This document shows, piece after piece, positions 34,465 to 45,984 of a stretch of 64,000 nucleotides of DNA (position 1 is its first letter; each line of letters begins with the position of its first letter). A program made the position numbers and the translations under genes. The notes beneath the pieces are model-generated. The model did not search any database. It was not told the origin of the DNA and saw only the letters and a list, made by a program, of their open reading frames with translations. Origin of the DNA: Ceratodon purpureus (taxonomy: Eukaryota; Streptophyta; Bryopsida; Pseudoditrichales; Ditrichaceae); NCBI GenBank assembly GCA_014871385.1, contig CM026428.1, positions 7,171,471-7,235,470 of the forward strand, read 5' to 3'.

Positions 34465-34554
34465 ACGTTGCTTAGCACTCGGAGCGAGTTGAAAACAGAG
34501 GGAATCGTCCGAGACGTTGCAAAAAAATAGCAGCGTTGCTTCCAAAACGTTGTT
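34465..34554. repeat. Right subterminal repeats (RCGTTGCT)
   Basis: ACGTTGCT at 34465-34472, ACGTTGC at 34514-34520, GCGTTGCT at 34533-34540 and ACGTTGTT at 34547-34554, matching the motif array at the left end. Confidence 0.7.
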
Positions 34555-34566
34555 ACGACCCCCGAT

Positions 34567-34577
34567 TCCTAGTAGTG
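34567..34577 (-). repeat. Right terminal inverted repeat of the CACTA element
   Basis: TCCTAGTAGTG, the reverse complement of CACTACTAGGA, followed by target duplication GCT (34578-34580). Confidence 0.95.
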
Positions 34578-35817
34578 GCTGTCTTTCCTTGCACCGCCTG
34601 AGTTGTGCAGATTTCGGACGGTTTGCAAAAGATGGAACTACCTCATTTGCACTCCAGATTTCAGGTTTCTTTGCATGCAAAATGCAAGGCAAGATGCATG
34701 TTTCCTAGTGGCACGCTATATGATCAGAGGTGAGGGGCTAGCGGAACCATACTCCGGGTCTTTTGACAAGTACCACGGATGGAGCTTCCTGGATCTAAAC
34801 TCAAGACGATGGTATACAATCAAGCAGGACGGGCAAGAGGTGTTCGACTATTTCAACATCGCAAGTGGTGTGGCGATGGAAGGAGGATTAGTGTGCCAGA
34901 TTTTGGATACAGAGGATGAGGATGAGTTCCCGGAAATCCTTGTTTCTAACCCAATTGCCAGGGTTTCAAGGATATTGCCGCCTCCACCATGTCCCTGCTA
35001 CACTGATACTTCGGAACTGAACATTGTTGTCAACAATCCTGGTCGCAACTTCAAGGTTCTTGTTATGCCCAATGATAGCGCTCTTAAAAGAGCAGGTAGC
35101 CCCTTCCTTGTTGTTTACGAGTGGGCAAGTAATCAGTGGCGGTGCTCAAGCTTTCCTTCCATGCCTGAAATGTCTCACCCACATATCAACATCGTCGTGA
35201 AATGTAGCATCTTCCTCGGGAATGAAACGCTATACATATTGACGTCTGCTGCAGGTGGATGTGGTACTGAAGATTTTTTGCTATGGTGTTACAACCATGT
35301 TGAGGATACCTGGATTGATACTGGTGTGAGTTTTACCCGCATGGAGCTCCTCTATCCTCAACTCTTAGTGAGCGACAATCGGCTATTCCTTGCAACATGG
35401 TGGCGACCTAGTCATGCATTATACTTGCCAAGTGGTGATGCAGCACCCGTGTGGTCATACGATATATACAAGATCAATCTGGAGGACACGACCCTTGACA
35501 GAGTGTTTCACATGACAGGAGAAGCCATGAAGCATATCTTTGAAATGCCAGCACCTGAAGTAAATTTGGATCAAGGTTGCAGAACACAGGCTTTCGGATT
35601 GAGAGCTTTTGGCGTTGGGAAATTTATTGTACTGATTTGCGAGCCAAAAATGGGCAAGTACAATTCTGGGGTTGCCATAGTGTATGACCGAAGCACGTCT
35701 TCATGGGATTTGTTGCCGAAGAACCCTTTGATACCATTCGACTCCAAGTCAAGGTTGAACAAGTTGTGGTACAGAAAACCTATGAACCTCTTTCTGCCTC
35801 TTAATAGTCTCTGGTAA

Positions 35818-36366
35818 CATACATCAGAAGCTGGTAGTCTAAGGGATTTATGCTCAAGAATTCCTTGTTGTGATGTTGATCTCGTATGCATTGAAGTTCT
35901 AAAACTAGGATGTTCAAGTTTAGGATTATCAAGTTTTTTTGTTCTCTACATTTTGTAGAAAGTTTTGAACCAGACGGATATATGGATTATCTGGAGACCA
36001 CTGGTGAACTCTTTGAGACCATCTCAACACACGTGAATGTGCTTATTTATTCAAGAGTTCTGTGAACCATTTTCTAATTCAATGACCAAATTTTCTGTGT
36101 GATTTCAATGAGTGTTGTGGAAACTGTGTATGGATGAGTGCGTGGTAATTCGATCTGTGGTATGTCTCTCCCGCTTGAGCAAGTTGTCTGTTTTTGGAGC
36201 ATTTAGAGGTCACTCATATACACATTGTTCGTAGAGATCTACACATCATACACCCAACATAACATTGTTGATCATCATGATTTTTGTGGAGCTTAGGGCT
36301 ACAAATATGGTGGCTGATTGTGTTCGGTTTTGCAAGTTAGATGCATGCGGGCATTGATCCCACTCA
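35818..36366. other. 3' flank of the F-box gene
   Basis: AT-rich, no gene. It probably includes the F-box 3' UTR. Confidence 0.4.
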
Positions 36367-36420
36367 AGAGCCACCACAGTGTATGACCGAAGCTTATGTT
36401 TGTGGGATTTGTTGCCAATC
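36367..36420 (+). pseudogene. Fragment of an F-box gene 3' end
   Basis: CAGTGTATGACCGAAGC, then TGGGATTTGTTGCC, match 35679-35726 near the end of the intact F-box frame with a few changes. Only about 50 bp is left, so this is debris of a duplicated copy. Confidence 0.6.
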
Positions 36421-36700
36421 AAAAATGTTGAAGTGTGACTTGCACCATGGATGTTACAAGTTGTAACATTTACAGCTAAATGAGATACAGATCATATAAC
36501 ATCTACATAAAATCTCCATTGTAATTTGCATATACTATTTAGAAATGTGCAATCTACACCCAAATCATGTAAATGTTACAAATATTTTATGATTAGAAAT
36601 AATACGGAACTCTTATTTAAGAAGTATAAATTCTCTATGCAAAATTAATGTATTGACTTTGTACATGTTTATCATGCAAACTTTTGCTTGTATACTTTGT
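36420..36700. repeat. Direct repeat, first copy (second at 42885-43155)
   Basis: Shared blocks include AAAAATGTTGAA, CTTGCACCATGGA, AGTTGTAACATTTACAGC, AAATCTCCATTGT, TTAGAAATGTGCAATCTACA and ATGTTACAAATATTTTATGA in the same order. Non-coding. The element type is unknown. Confidence 0.8.
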
Positions 36701-36735
36701 AAGACATCTACATAAATCGTTCAAATGAGAACATC

Positions 36736-36900
36736 ATATCTCACCCTCCATGGAAAAACCAAACTGGTTAAAAATAGAAATTTGAGACCCTATCATCAAA
36801 ATTGTAGTCTACTTGTAAAACAAAATTTCTAAATGATTTAGCAAAATAATTCAAAATTCTATTTTAAACGAGTTTGGTTTTTCCACAGAGGGTGAGATAT
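36736..36900. repeat. 165-bp imperfect inverted repeat (MITE-like hairpin)
   Basis: The left arm ATATCTCACCCTCCATGGAA.. (36736-36769) pairs with 36869-36900 at about 29 of 32 positions. Inner segments TAAAAATAGAAATTTGA and TCAAAATTCTATTTTA also pair. It has the size and shape of a small MITE or fold-back element. Confidence 0.75.
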
Positions 36901-37578
36901 AACAATTTTGATTACTTTGCATAATCTTGTTGAAGCATAATCTTTATGTTGATTGTATTAAAATGTAAAATATGCACATATACATACCATGCATAAAAAA
37001 GTTACAAGAATATTTTTTGAGTAGGTTGTGATTTATGATGGGCATGTGAATTGGAAAAAATCTTATAATACGACGGCTATAATATTGAATTCCATATTGC
37101 CATCTAAAGGTCATTTTGAGAGGTAATGAATCACGAAATCGCATGTGGTTGTTTATATTGCATGGTATGGTTGACTGTAGGCATGGTCACTGTAAGTATG
37201 TACTTTCAACCATAATGCATTGAAGATTTCCCAGATGTCTGATAGAATTGATGACTTCATGACAACGAGCCTATTGCGATCTTGTGGAATGAAACTCTCC
37301 AGGTCTTGAAAAGATGGTTAGAACTGATGATTGGAGAATATGACATCAAAAGGTGGTTAGAACTAATCATTGGAGAATATGACAGTTGCAAAGCCTAGTA
37401 TACATCAAGGGAGTTTATTGTTGTTCAAGACTGTGACAGGCATCTCAAGTCTTTAATAGAAATGATTGGAATCTCTAGCTAGTCTTGAGGTCAGATTGGA
37501 CTAGAATCTCTAGCTAGGCTTGAGGTGAAATATGACTAGGAACCTTTAGCCAGATCTTGAAATAAATGGATAAGATTG

Positions 37579-37621
<43 letters not shown>

Positions 37622-38149
37622 GCAAATGAACGAACTTCATTGCACGAAGAAAAGTACAACCCTCATTGGATTTTCATCTAAGGCAGAAAGTAACCAGAAC
37701 TTGAGAGAGAGAGAAGATTATAGCAATTGCAACTTGAAACAAACTTTTTTAACAAGATTTTTGACTAGGTTGACATACTTTAATTTTTTTTATAGGTTTA
37801 TTGCATTATGGATTTTGGCGGTTTTGGTGCATGTCAAAGTAGACTAAGTTAGCTAATTTCATAAAAAAAAAATTACAAACAAAAAACAAGTGTAGCATGC
37901 TTAAACACTATTTTTATTGAGTTGAATGCAAAACAATGCTAATTCATATTTCTTTCCTAGAAATTCCATTATTTCATAAAGTCCCAATCCAAATGGTCAA
38001 AGTAAGGATTGATGTCCATCCTTCAAGTGAAAAAAGGAAAACTTCTAAATAAACAAATTTTCTAACTATTATGAAGGAAAGAAGAAGTTTTTTTAGTACA
38101 TTGTTCGAAACAGTGAGAAAACTTTGATATTTTGTAGAGTGAAGACTTT
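36901..38149. other. AT-rich gene-free stretch
   Basis: Apart from the TA microsatellite, a short direct doubling occurs near 37310-37385 (AAGATGGTTAGAACTGATGA / AAGGTGGTTAGAACTAATCA). No gene was seen. Confidence 0.4.
37582..37619. repeat. (TA)n microsatellite
   Basis: About 19 uninterrupted TA units. Confidence 0.95.
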
Positions 38150-38458
38150 GTATTGAAAAAAGTTTTTTTTTGGGAAATCTCAAAGATGCCAACATTAAGT
38201 ATCTATGAAAAAAATCTAAGAGGTAACAAATGTATTCAGCATGGCTGCCCAAATTGCCCACGGAACACAAAAATCCACTTTGGGTACCATAACCATTTTT
38301 TGAAATCTTTGATTAAAAAAAAAGGATTCTCTCAAAGTCTTTGTTACGGCAAACGTTCACAAAAAGCTTTAAAAAAATATCAATTTAAATTGAAGTCACA
38401 AGTACATGCCCAAACTCTAAAAAAGCCCAAAAATGCCACTTTGTCCTTTGGGGGTTAA
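38150..38458. mobile_element. Truncated non-autonomous piggyBac-like element, copy P5
   Basis: The right end reads CTTTGGGGG-TTAA (38446-38458). The preceding CAAGTACATGCCCAAACTCT..AAAAAGCCCAAA matches the right end of copy P2 near 50725-50755. No left TTAA-CCCC end was found, so the start is approximate and the element is probably truncated. Confidence 0.5.
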
Positions 38459-38460
38459 AA

Positions 38461-39000
38461 TATTAAAAGTTTAGATATTCAATCAACAAAACAAAGATGT
38501 CGCAATCAGTGTTGTAAGTCATTTTTGGTTATACGGAGCTTTAAGGATTATAAAACTATTTATATATTCAAATTTGTTATATGTTCAGGATTTTCCCATG
38601 TGTTACCAAATACATGAAATAAGATACTCACAATTATTTACAATATTTAAGTCAACTTAGAGTTGTACAAGCGCAAAAAATGATACAGTCATTAAATTGA
38701 CCAATTGTGTTTATAAAGGCTTTAACCTAATTTGATAAAAAGTGAAAATGAGCTAAAGTCATACAATATGAGTGGTCAATATAAAAACGGGCTAGCAAAC
38801 AATGAGATGATGTAATACAACATTAAAAAGCACAAGAATTGCATTGGCTATTGAGAAAATGAAAATCAATTGAAAACATGAAAGGAACATGAGAACCTTT
38901 GGAAATAGAACATAACTATGGATGAAATTTATGGATGTAATATTTGGATGACTTTGTTACATAGTATTGTAACGGATATGAGGCGAGGTAGTGACATGGT
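38461..39000 (-). repeat. Dispersed repeat, copy C (inverted, partial)
   Basis: The reverse complement matches 19690-20140 of copy A: ACCACTCAT..TGTATGACTTTAG, AAGCCTTTA, ACACATGGG, TTTGAATATAT and others. Its end abuts element P5 exactly at a TTAA that is uninterrupted in copy A (20139-20142). Confidence 0.8.
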
Positions 39001-40039
39001 ATTGGAAGGTCAGAGAAGAGCTTGACAAATTTAGAAGTCACTTGTTAAGAGTGAGACTATCAAATGTTGCAAAAGGCATATCCAAGGGTGATTGTTTCCA
39101 AAATTTTACCCATTTACATCCAGAATCTTAAATTGAAAGGAAAAAGAACTGCTAGTCATTCAAAAAGTAACAGTTTCAAAACCAAATTGTCCGTAGAATG
39201 GTTGAAGATTTTTTATTTTTTTCCAAAAACCGGTTCAACAATGGAAATATTTGTCCCACTAGAAGTATTGTGATAATCTCTAAAAGCATTATTTGAGAAA
39301 CATGAAATCTCTAAAGCAAAATTTTTGGCAGGCTTCTATAGACAAGTCTGGCTTTGACCTTGAGAGAAATGATCCTTAATAAGTTTTTATTTGAAGCTTG
39401 AGAGTTTGTATGTACTTCTCTAGAGTGGTCTATGAAGTAGTGTAGTATGAGTAAGCTATGAAACAAAAAGTTAGAGTGATCTTTACAAATGTTGCCATAT
39501 TTGAGAGGGGTTTTTTCTAAAAAAACTTAATCAAAAGTCATCTATGTACTAGTTTGAAGTTACTTTAGTTGAAAACACTTACAAAAATACAGCAATTATT
39601 GTTTGAAGAAATATAAAGAAAAAGAGAATTCATCAGGTTCTTTGAATGATAGGTAATTCGTTTTTTTTTAATTTCAAAATTTATTTGTGTATGCTAGTTG
39701 TCATTTAGCTGATAAGTTTACATTCAATTATCATCTTTGAAAGTCATGTAAAGAAATATTTGTGAACTTTATGGTTGTTGAATTAATGTAACAAGTGAAT
39801 TAACCACTTTAAGATTGTAATTTAGGTTATGTTTAGTGGTTTAAGTTTATGGTGCTCATATTAATATATCATACTTAGCATGTCACTATTTATATTTGTA
39901 ACATTTATTTACTTCCAATAAAACTTATTGAGAAGTAATTATTTTTAGAACTCATCAAAAGTGAATTGAATTTGGCACGTTACAAAATCGGTACATTCTC
40001 CAAGAATCCATCTACTCAAAATGTTTTTCAAGAACAATC
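39001..40039. other. AT-rich gene-free stretch
   Basis: No gene, no clear repeat. Confidence 0.4.
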
Positions 40040-40990
40040 CATTTGACATGGTAAGAGGAGGCTTTGGATTGGGGCTAGGTCGAACAGATACTTAATTCAC
40101 GTCGGTCTCCTCCGGAGACCAAAGTTCATCTCTCTCTCTCTGGTAAGAGGATCCTCACCCGTCCGCTGAGCCCTCAAACCTTCATCCGGCTTCATCCGGG
40201 TTAAAGGCTTAAGGCTCGTGTAAACTCCCAGTGGTGACTTCTAAACATTTTTTTCATCCAGGCCGCGACCTCTAAAGGACCATCGACCTGTAAATTTCAA
40301 GTCGCTTTAGGCTACCTTTAACTGCTGGAAATAGAAAATTTCAAGCTCTCATCTTTCTATCTTCTTTCCACTACACTTGGTTATTTGCGAAACCCTACAA
40401 CAAGCTACGAAAAAAAACCAAAGCCATGTAAAAAAACATTTTACAAGTTACCTTTAAGGGAGGAGCACGGTTTCACCTAACCTATAATCACAGATATTAT
40501 TTGTCAAAGGTCCTTTAAAAATTTACAATTAAACCGGGAGTCCGAGTATGTAAAGCGGAGACACATTCTCCACCATATGGAACCCTAATCCAGTGAGGTC
40601 TCTCCACCTCTCTCGGAGCTCACTGCAAATTACAATAGTAGTCAAGTTACTTTTTACTCCAAATTTGGAAACACCGAGGTAACCTTCGCATTGAGCGGGG
40701 ACTACCGGTTTAAAAGCCTGTATGCCTGTAAGCCTGAGAATGTCATTCTTTCAAACCCGAGTGTCTATCCGAAGCAAAACATTCCAAAACCATTTACGGG
40801 TTTACAGGTTTGCCCCAAAAAACCTTCCAAAAGTCAGATTTCAACCTGTAAATTATTGGCTTACAAGCTTGAATACCGGCTTTGGCCTGAACCACAATTC
40901 ACGTCTTTCCACTTCTTTCCGCTTTCAGGTTTACAATACAGGACTACTGGGGATGCTCTAAGGACCTAAAAAAAACCACCACTCCGCACA
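40040..40990. repeat. Dispersed repeat shared with 60744-60960 and about 62875-62950
   Basis: 40535-40720 shares ACCGGGAGT/ACTGGGAGT, GGAGACACATTCTCCACCAT, CCACCTCTCTCGGAGCT, GGTCAAGTTACT-like and CCGGTTTAA blocks with 60744-60950. 40075-40130 (ACTTAATTCACGTCGGTCTC..GGAGACCAAAGTTC) resembles 62900-62935. No coding frame is recognised. A dispersed transposon-derived repeat is likely. Confidence 0.6.
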
Positions 40991-41027
40991 CCTGTTATTC
41001 GCTTGCACCTGCCCAGTTCTCATTCGA

Positions 41028-41130
41028 ACCGGGTATAAACTCCTACTCATCCCGGGTATAAACTTTTCAGATCCCGGGTACAACTCCTTTAGCTCCCGGG
41101 TATAAACCCCCACAGTACCCGGGTATAAAC
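41028..41130. repeat. Tandem repeat of CCCGGGTATAAAC, five copies
   Basis: A ~20-24-bp unit, CCGGGTATAAACTCC plus spacer, occurs five times. Each copy contains a SmaI-like palindrome, CCCGGG, next to a TATAAA-like box. Confidence 0.85.
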
Positions 41131-42884
41131 TGCTCTCGACGGACCAAACGCCTTCATATTCTTGCCCTCTCCCTCATCTCCATTATCTCTTTGGCTATGG
41201 CGTCGCCACGGCTCTCTCATCGTCACTCTTCCCTCTTCCCCTTCATGGGACCAGCATTCAGCATGTCGAACAAGAGACCACTGTTGTTTCACATAGCCAT
41301 GCTGCTTGAACTCGGTTACATGCAATGTTGGTTAGGTCTGCCTGACGGAGCCAGCTTTGTTTGATTAGATCCATGATCCTTGTGCTAGTGTTCCATGATA
41401 CGAGGTTTTGAGTTAAGGTCTTGACGTCGTCTGTGGTGGATGTGTGTGGTGTTCTTGGTGATGGCCGGATGTGAGTCTTGTTTGTGTTGAGATTGGGGTT
41501 TGTTTCAGGGGTTGTTTGACATGTGTGGGGTGTGTTCTTGCGATGAGATCGAGGTTGTTAGGGATTGGCCTGTTCGGATGGTGTTTTCAGAGCCCAGTGA
41601 TGACTTGTCTTAACCACACCGAAAGAAGGGTGGATGTGTGGGTTGGTATGCAGTGCACAACTCTGATCGGATCCAAACCGGCCGTCAGTGCCACTGGCCT
41701 CTAGGGTTTACAGTCTGGTTTGGACTGATTCTTAGAAGGAGGTGCTGGCTGGCTATGTGTCGGGTGCGGGAGGATTGTGCGCTTGCGTATTTTCCGGCGA
41801 TTCACGCCACATGTGGACAATCTGGCTTGACTGAGGGCTCTGAAATTCTCAAAATTTGCTTCTGTGTTAGTTATTATTCTTGCACTGACTTCATCGGAAA
41901 TTTATGAGTCATCGAGAGTATTTTAACCGCACATTCTCCTCAGGTTGTGATTCACAGTTTTGTAACTCAAGAACTCTTCCTAATCTTGGCTGTTACGTAC
42001 CGTCAATTTCTCAGAAACCGTATCAAATCTTTGAAGCTCGTTATCACTTAACAGTTTCTTACATCATAATCTTCTTCGTACTGCGCACTTCTCCTCCTCA
42101 ATGTATGATGAAGTAGAATTTGTAATCAAACTGTAGTTGAAATATTCACTGTTTCTCAAATGCGTGTCCGACAGATGGTTTTGTTGCAGGAATCAAAATT
42201 TAGGAATGCAATTCTTCAATGGCTGAAAGTCGGAACAGGTTTGATAACTTCCACTATGTCCACCGAAACCGTAAGTGGACATGTAGGGACATGTCCACTG
42301 CTGAGAGTCATCTTCTCTTCATCTTTCTCCAAATTGTAATGCCGCATAGCAGAATAGAGAACAAAGCAGCGAAAGCTCTGGAAGCCAAAGGACTGAATAT
42401 AAATGCAGTACAAGGTGAACCAGAAAGAATTTTAGAAAATGCACAAAGATTGAAATGAATGTAACTGAATGCAAGCGAGTGCTCCAGACATTTGCAGTTA
42501 AGGTTGAGACACCCATAGTCGACAGATGACCAATAGCCGATATCTTCTAATTCCTAGATTATGAAAGAACAGATGTACCTCATTTTTATATATCGGCTAT
42601 AGGTTCGGAAGTACTTTTCACTTTGAAAAATTGTACAAATTTCAATATTGGGAGATAATTCATGGAAAAATGCTCATTCTTCATGAACCTTATTTTCCTA
42701 TGAACCAAAAATATCTCCTTGTTGATAACCCAAGCTTTGATATGCTAAACTGCTTTAAGTTGTCAGTTATAGGTGTTTCTACCTTACAACGTGTTGGGAA
42801 TCCTCTTTTTTGCTGTGTTGTGCTCCATCAAAAATAAAACCCTAATAATTTTGGAGCCCAAGTTTGTCCTTCACGTTTCAAAAA
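41131..42884. other. Gene-poor stretch, no supported gene
   Basis: 41150-41900 is less AT-rich than its surroundings and may be old genic or transposon DNA. No frame is convincing. GTGGACATGTAGGGACATGTCCAC near 42271-42294 is a local inverted repeat. Confidence 0.35.
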
Positions 42885-43155
42885 TGTTGAATTGTAACTT
42901 GCACCATGGAAATCATGAAGATGTTAGAAGTTGTAACATTTACAGCAAAACAAGATACATATCATGTAACATCTACGTAAAATCTCCATTGTGATTTGCA
43001 TATATTATTTAGAAATGTGCAATCTACACCCGAAATCATGAAAATGTTACAAATATTTTATGATTGGAAAAATATGTAGCTCTTATATAAAATGTATGGA
43101 CTTTTTGTGCAGAATTAATAAATGGACTTTGCACATGGTTTTTATGCAAGCTCCT
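42885..43155. repeat. Direct repeat, second copy (first at 36420-36700)
   Basis: Same order of blocks as the first copy with scattered differences and small indels. Confidence 0.8.
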
Positions 43156-43156
43156 T

Positions 43157-43660
43157 CTACATATCTTTGGTTTCCTTCCCTATCTTCTTAAGGTACTTGA
43201 CATTCATGAGCCATCTTATTTTTTTTTGAGTTTGTTCCCCTAGATTTAAGGAGATTCTGACTGGGAAGTGATCAGATGAGCTAGTGTCACCTCGGACACT
43301 GTATGATTCAAGATGAGCTAGTGTCACTTTGGACAGTGTATGATTCATGACACTGTATGATTCGATAAACAAAACACGGCTAATAGAGTGATCTATGTGT
43401 AGAATTTATGTAGTCTAGCTAGAATTCTCTGTCCCAAAATAATCCTAGACCATTACATGCCCCAAATTTATCTTGAATTCCCAATCTTATTTTAGTGGCC
43501 TTCGAGAGCAACTTCTTGGATGGACTAATCAATCTACTTCATTGAAAAGAATTGTCTCCTTCATTTTCCACCATATCGAAGTCACCACCAACCACCCATC
43601 TTTTGTTTGGTGGAAGTGCCTCCTAAAGAGTTAGCCACAGTTCTTGTACAAGTTGTACGG
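43157..43660 (-). pseudogene. LINE-type endonuclease relic
   Basis: On the minus strand, around 43561-43640, EALPPNKRWVVGGDFDMVEN resembles the W-hh-GGDFNhh motif of AP-endonuclease domains in plant LINE retrotransposons. About 300 bp downstream in the same direction, RGDTSSSDHFPVRISLNL matches the SDHxPh motif near the domain end. Stops and frame changes lie between. No reverse transcriptase part is visible, so this is a short relic. Confidence 0.6.
43270..43365. repeat. Local tandem duplication
   Basis: AGATGAGCTAGTGTCACYTYGGACASTGTATGATTCA occurs twice (about 43276 and 43313), with a third partial GACACTGTATGATTC. It lies inside the LINE relic. Confidence 0.8.
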
Positions 43661-43710
43661 TGGAAAATTTGGGAGTAGGCCAATGAACGGATTCACTGTT
43701 TTATTAAACA

Positions 43711-43845
43711 AGTATTTTACAAATCATTCTTCATGAAACTACTGCTTTCTTATGATCCTACAATCTAACTTTGATAATTTCACCCTCAAATCATTCTTCA
43801 TGGTACTACTGCTTTCTTATGATTCTACACTCTACATTGGTAATG
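43711..43845. repeat. Local tandem duplication
   Basis: AAATCATTCTTCATG..ACTACTGCTTTCTTATGAT..CTACA occurs twice at a ~67-bp spacing. Confidence 0.75.
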
Positions 43846-45984
43846 TCAGCCTTGTTAATAGAGCATATTGATATTGTCACCTAAAAGTTTGAAACCTTGG
43901 GAATCAATGCTGGATTATGGAAGGATTGACTGGAAACGCACCCTGAAAGCAATTAATAGAGCACAGTCAGAAGCACAGATTGAGAGTACACTTAGAGCAT
44001 TTGACTCTAAATGGCTAAATAGGCATATATTTGGTCACAAACAGGTCTTACAGTCAGATGGAAACTAATCCCTCCAGGTGGTATAATTTCTAACTAGTTG
44101 TGGTGTTCCCCTTTTTACATAGTTCAATTTCTATCTGATTGTGATGTTTCCTCTTTTTACATAGTACAGAAGTCAGAAGTCTATCATCGCTCTAGACATT
44201 TGTCTGTTGAAGGTTGTACTGTAAAAATCTTTGCAATGAAATTCATTCATTTGCTTTATATAAAATATAAAAATATAAAAATAAAAGGTTTGAAACCTTC
44301 GAATCTTGGATCTGACAAAATGGTAGCCGATATGGATTGAGGATTCTAGGTACATATGCTTCATGAATATGACGGAATCCACCCTTCGATGGTATCCTAG
44401 AATAATTGATGAATCTATATACTAATGCTTCATAAGTTTGATGGATGAGATAGCCTAGGTGACTCGAGAAATCTACATATTGATGCCTCATTAGTTTGAT
44501 AGATGAGATGGTTCTGATATGATTTCAAAGATTCACAATTATTGGTTCTTTCAGCTCAAGAATGTGAAAGCTTAGTTGGCCCTTAATCCATTACATCCCA
44601 AATTGTTTTAAAAGAAAACTCAATTTATCATACCCATGTGCAATCAAACAGTCTCTTTGAAAAAATAATTGATTAATTTTAGAATATGACCGTTTATAAT
44701 GAATGTTAATTTGAGATTGCACTTGTCCTAAAAAAAGCAAGATCTACAGATGATTAAGCAAATCTTCACGTGTGTATGTATATGTGTGCCATTGTGAAGC
44801 AATATAGCAACGTGTATAGAAGCCTTACACATTCAATCTAGAATGGGAGGAATGATAAATTTTGTAAATTTGTGGAGTAACTTCGACGTGGATGTGGACT
44901 TATGAAGCTTCATAACACACTTTGCAGCCACGACATATGATTTTTCTTAAATTACTGTATATTTCCAAAGTTTATTGTAGCTATTTCAGAACAACACATA
45001 GCGTCAAATTATACAGCCATTTCCAATTAGTTAATCCAAAGTTCACAAAATCGAGCATGGTTATTAAACTCCAAATTGTACATGCATCAACCTTACAAAG
45101 TGAAATAACAAGAATACCACATTCTATAAGCTGTAGAGTTGCATATACGGTCCATGTTACAATTTCCTCTTCCGAAGTGTGTATTTCCTTCAAATGGTAT
45201 CTTTTTGTTTTTCTGTCTACTACAAACCGTTTCTTTCACACTCGACAACGGCCACATCAATGTTGTGTGTGCGACTAAATCACTTCTTTTTCAAGCATGA
45301 ATGTACTTCTTTTCAAAGTTCAATGGTATTTTCATGTATTTGGAGACCCTATACTTGTCTAAATCAAGAATTTCTTTTTGCATTGCATGCGTGGTGCCCT
45401 TGCCCAAATTTGTTCTATTACATGCAAAGACAAACTCTAAAGTGACTGCGCCTAATTCCCAAAATTACACTAATAGCGATCATTTTTTCATCACCTCGGA
45501 TGTAAAGGGCTAAATTGTCAATGGCATAGCTCACATGAATAAATAAATTAAAGTACTACTATTTTTACTTTAATAAATGAGATGAACTAAAGAATCTAAG
45601 TACTTATTTTCCAATTTTTGATGAATGAGATGGACTTTTGAATTCAAGTCTTTATATTTCATCAATTTTACATTTGAGTTGGTTCATAGATGCTTCTTAA
45701 AGACTAAGTTATTTATAATCCTTGAGTTTAACAATGATGGTAGAATGAATCTTAAATTTGAGAACACTAATGGTCAAGATGTTCTCAAGAATTTGCTTAT
45801 TTATATTGCAATAGTAGCATACCTACATTTGTATCCAAAAATCTTCAATAATTGAGGTCATATTTATATTAAAGAATATAGATAACCTAATATTGATAAC
45901 ATTTTTGGATGAAACAATCTCATTCCCACTTAATTGTACAAATGACATGTTATATGGTTATATTCATTAATATTGACCCATCTT
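43846..45984. other. AT-rich gene-free stretch
   Basis: A degenerate ~75-bp repeat around ATGCTTCATRARTTTGATGGATGAGAT lies at 44345-44515. An open plus-strand frame at 43868-44068 is unrecognised. Nothing else is supported. Confidence 0.35.

Larger units (their letters stand above)
21882..34577 (+). mobile_element. Complete 12.7-kb CACTA (En/Spm) transposon
   Basis: The left end is CACTACTAGGATTTCG and the right end is the reverse complement of CACTACTAGGAATCGG, giving 11-bp perfect terminal inverted repeats. The 3-bp target duplication GCT is at 21879-21881 and 34578-34580. Both ends carry RCGTTGCT-like subterminal repeats. Inside, in order, are a minus-strand Transposase_24-like gene, a divergent plus-strand tnp2 transposase gene, a BRCT-like gene, a 145-codon ORF and a purine-rich arm. 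Both transposition genes are open after intron removal, so the element may be autonomous. Confidence 0.95.
21820..35817 (+). pseudogene. F-box gene interrupted by a CACTA transposon inside the F-box
   Basis: The 5' piece (21820-21881) starts MEVMNIKLWEKLPSEIVERT and stops at the transposon border. The 3' piece (34578-35817) continues SFLAPPELCRFRTVCKRWNY and runs to a TAA. With the element and one GCT copy removed, the two pieces are in one frame of 432 residues, with the F-box (skp1-binding) at the N-terminus. The remainder has kelch/F-box-associated style, e.g. VYDRSTSSWDLLPKNP near the end. F-box proteins select substrates for SCF ubiquitin ligases. No other lesion was seen in the 1.2-kb 3' piece, so the insertion is probably young. 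The locus cannot make the full protein unless the element excises. A truncated protein from an internal ATG or a transposon promoter is possible. Confidence 0.9.

Noticed and set aside
41028..41130. CRISPR-like array
   Set aside because: Plant nuclear DNA, irregular short spacers and no cas genes; a plain tandem repeat.
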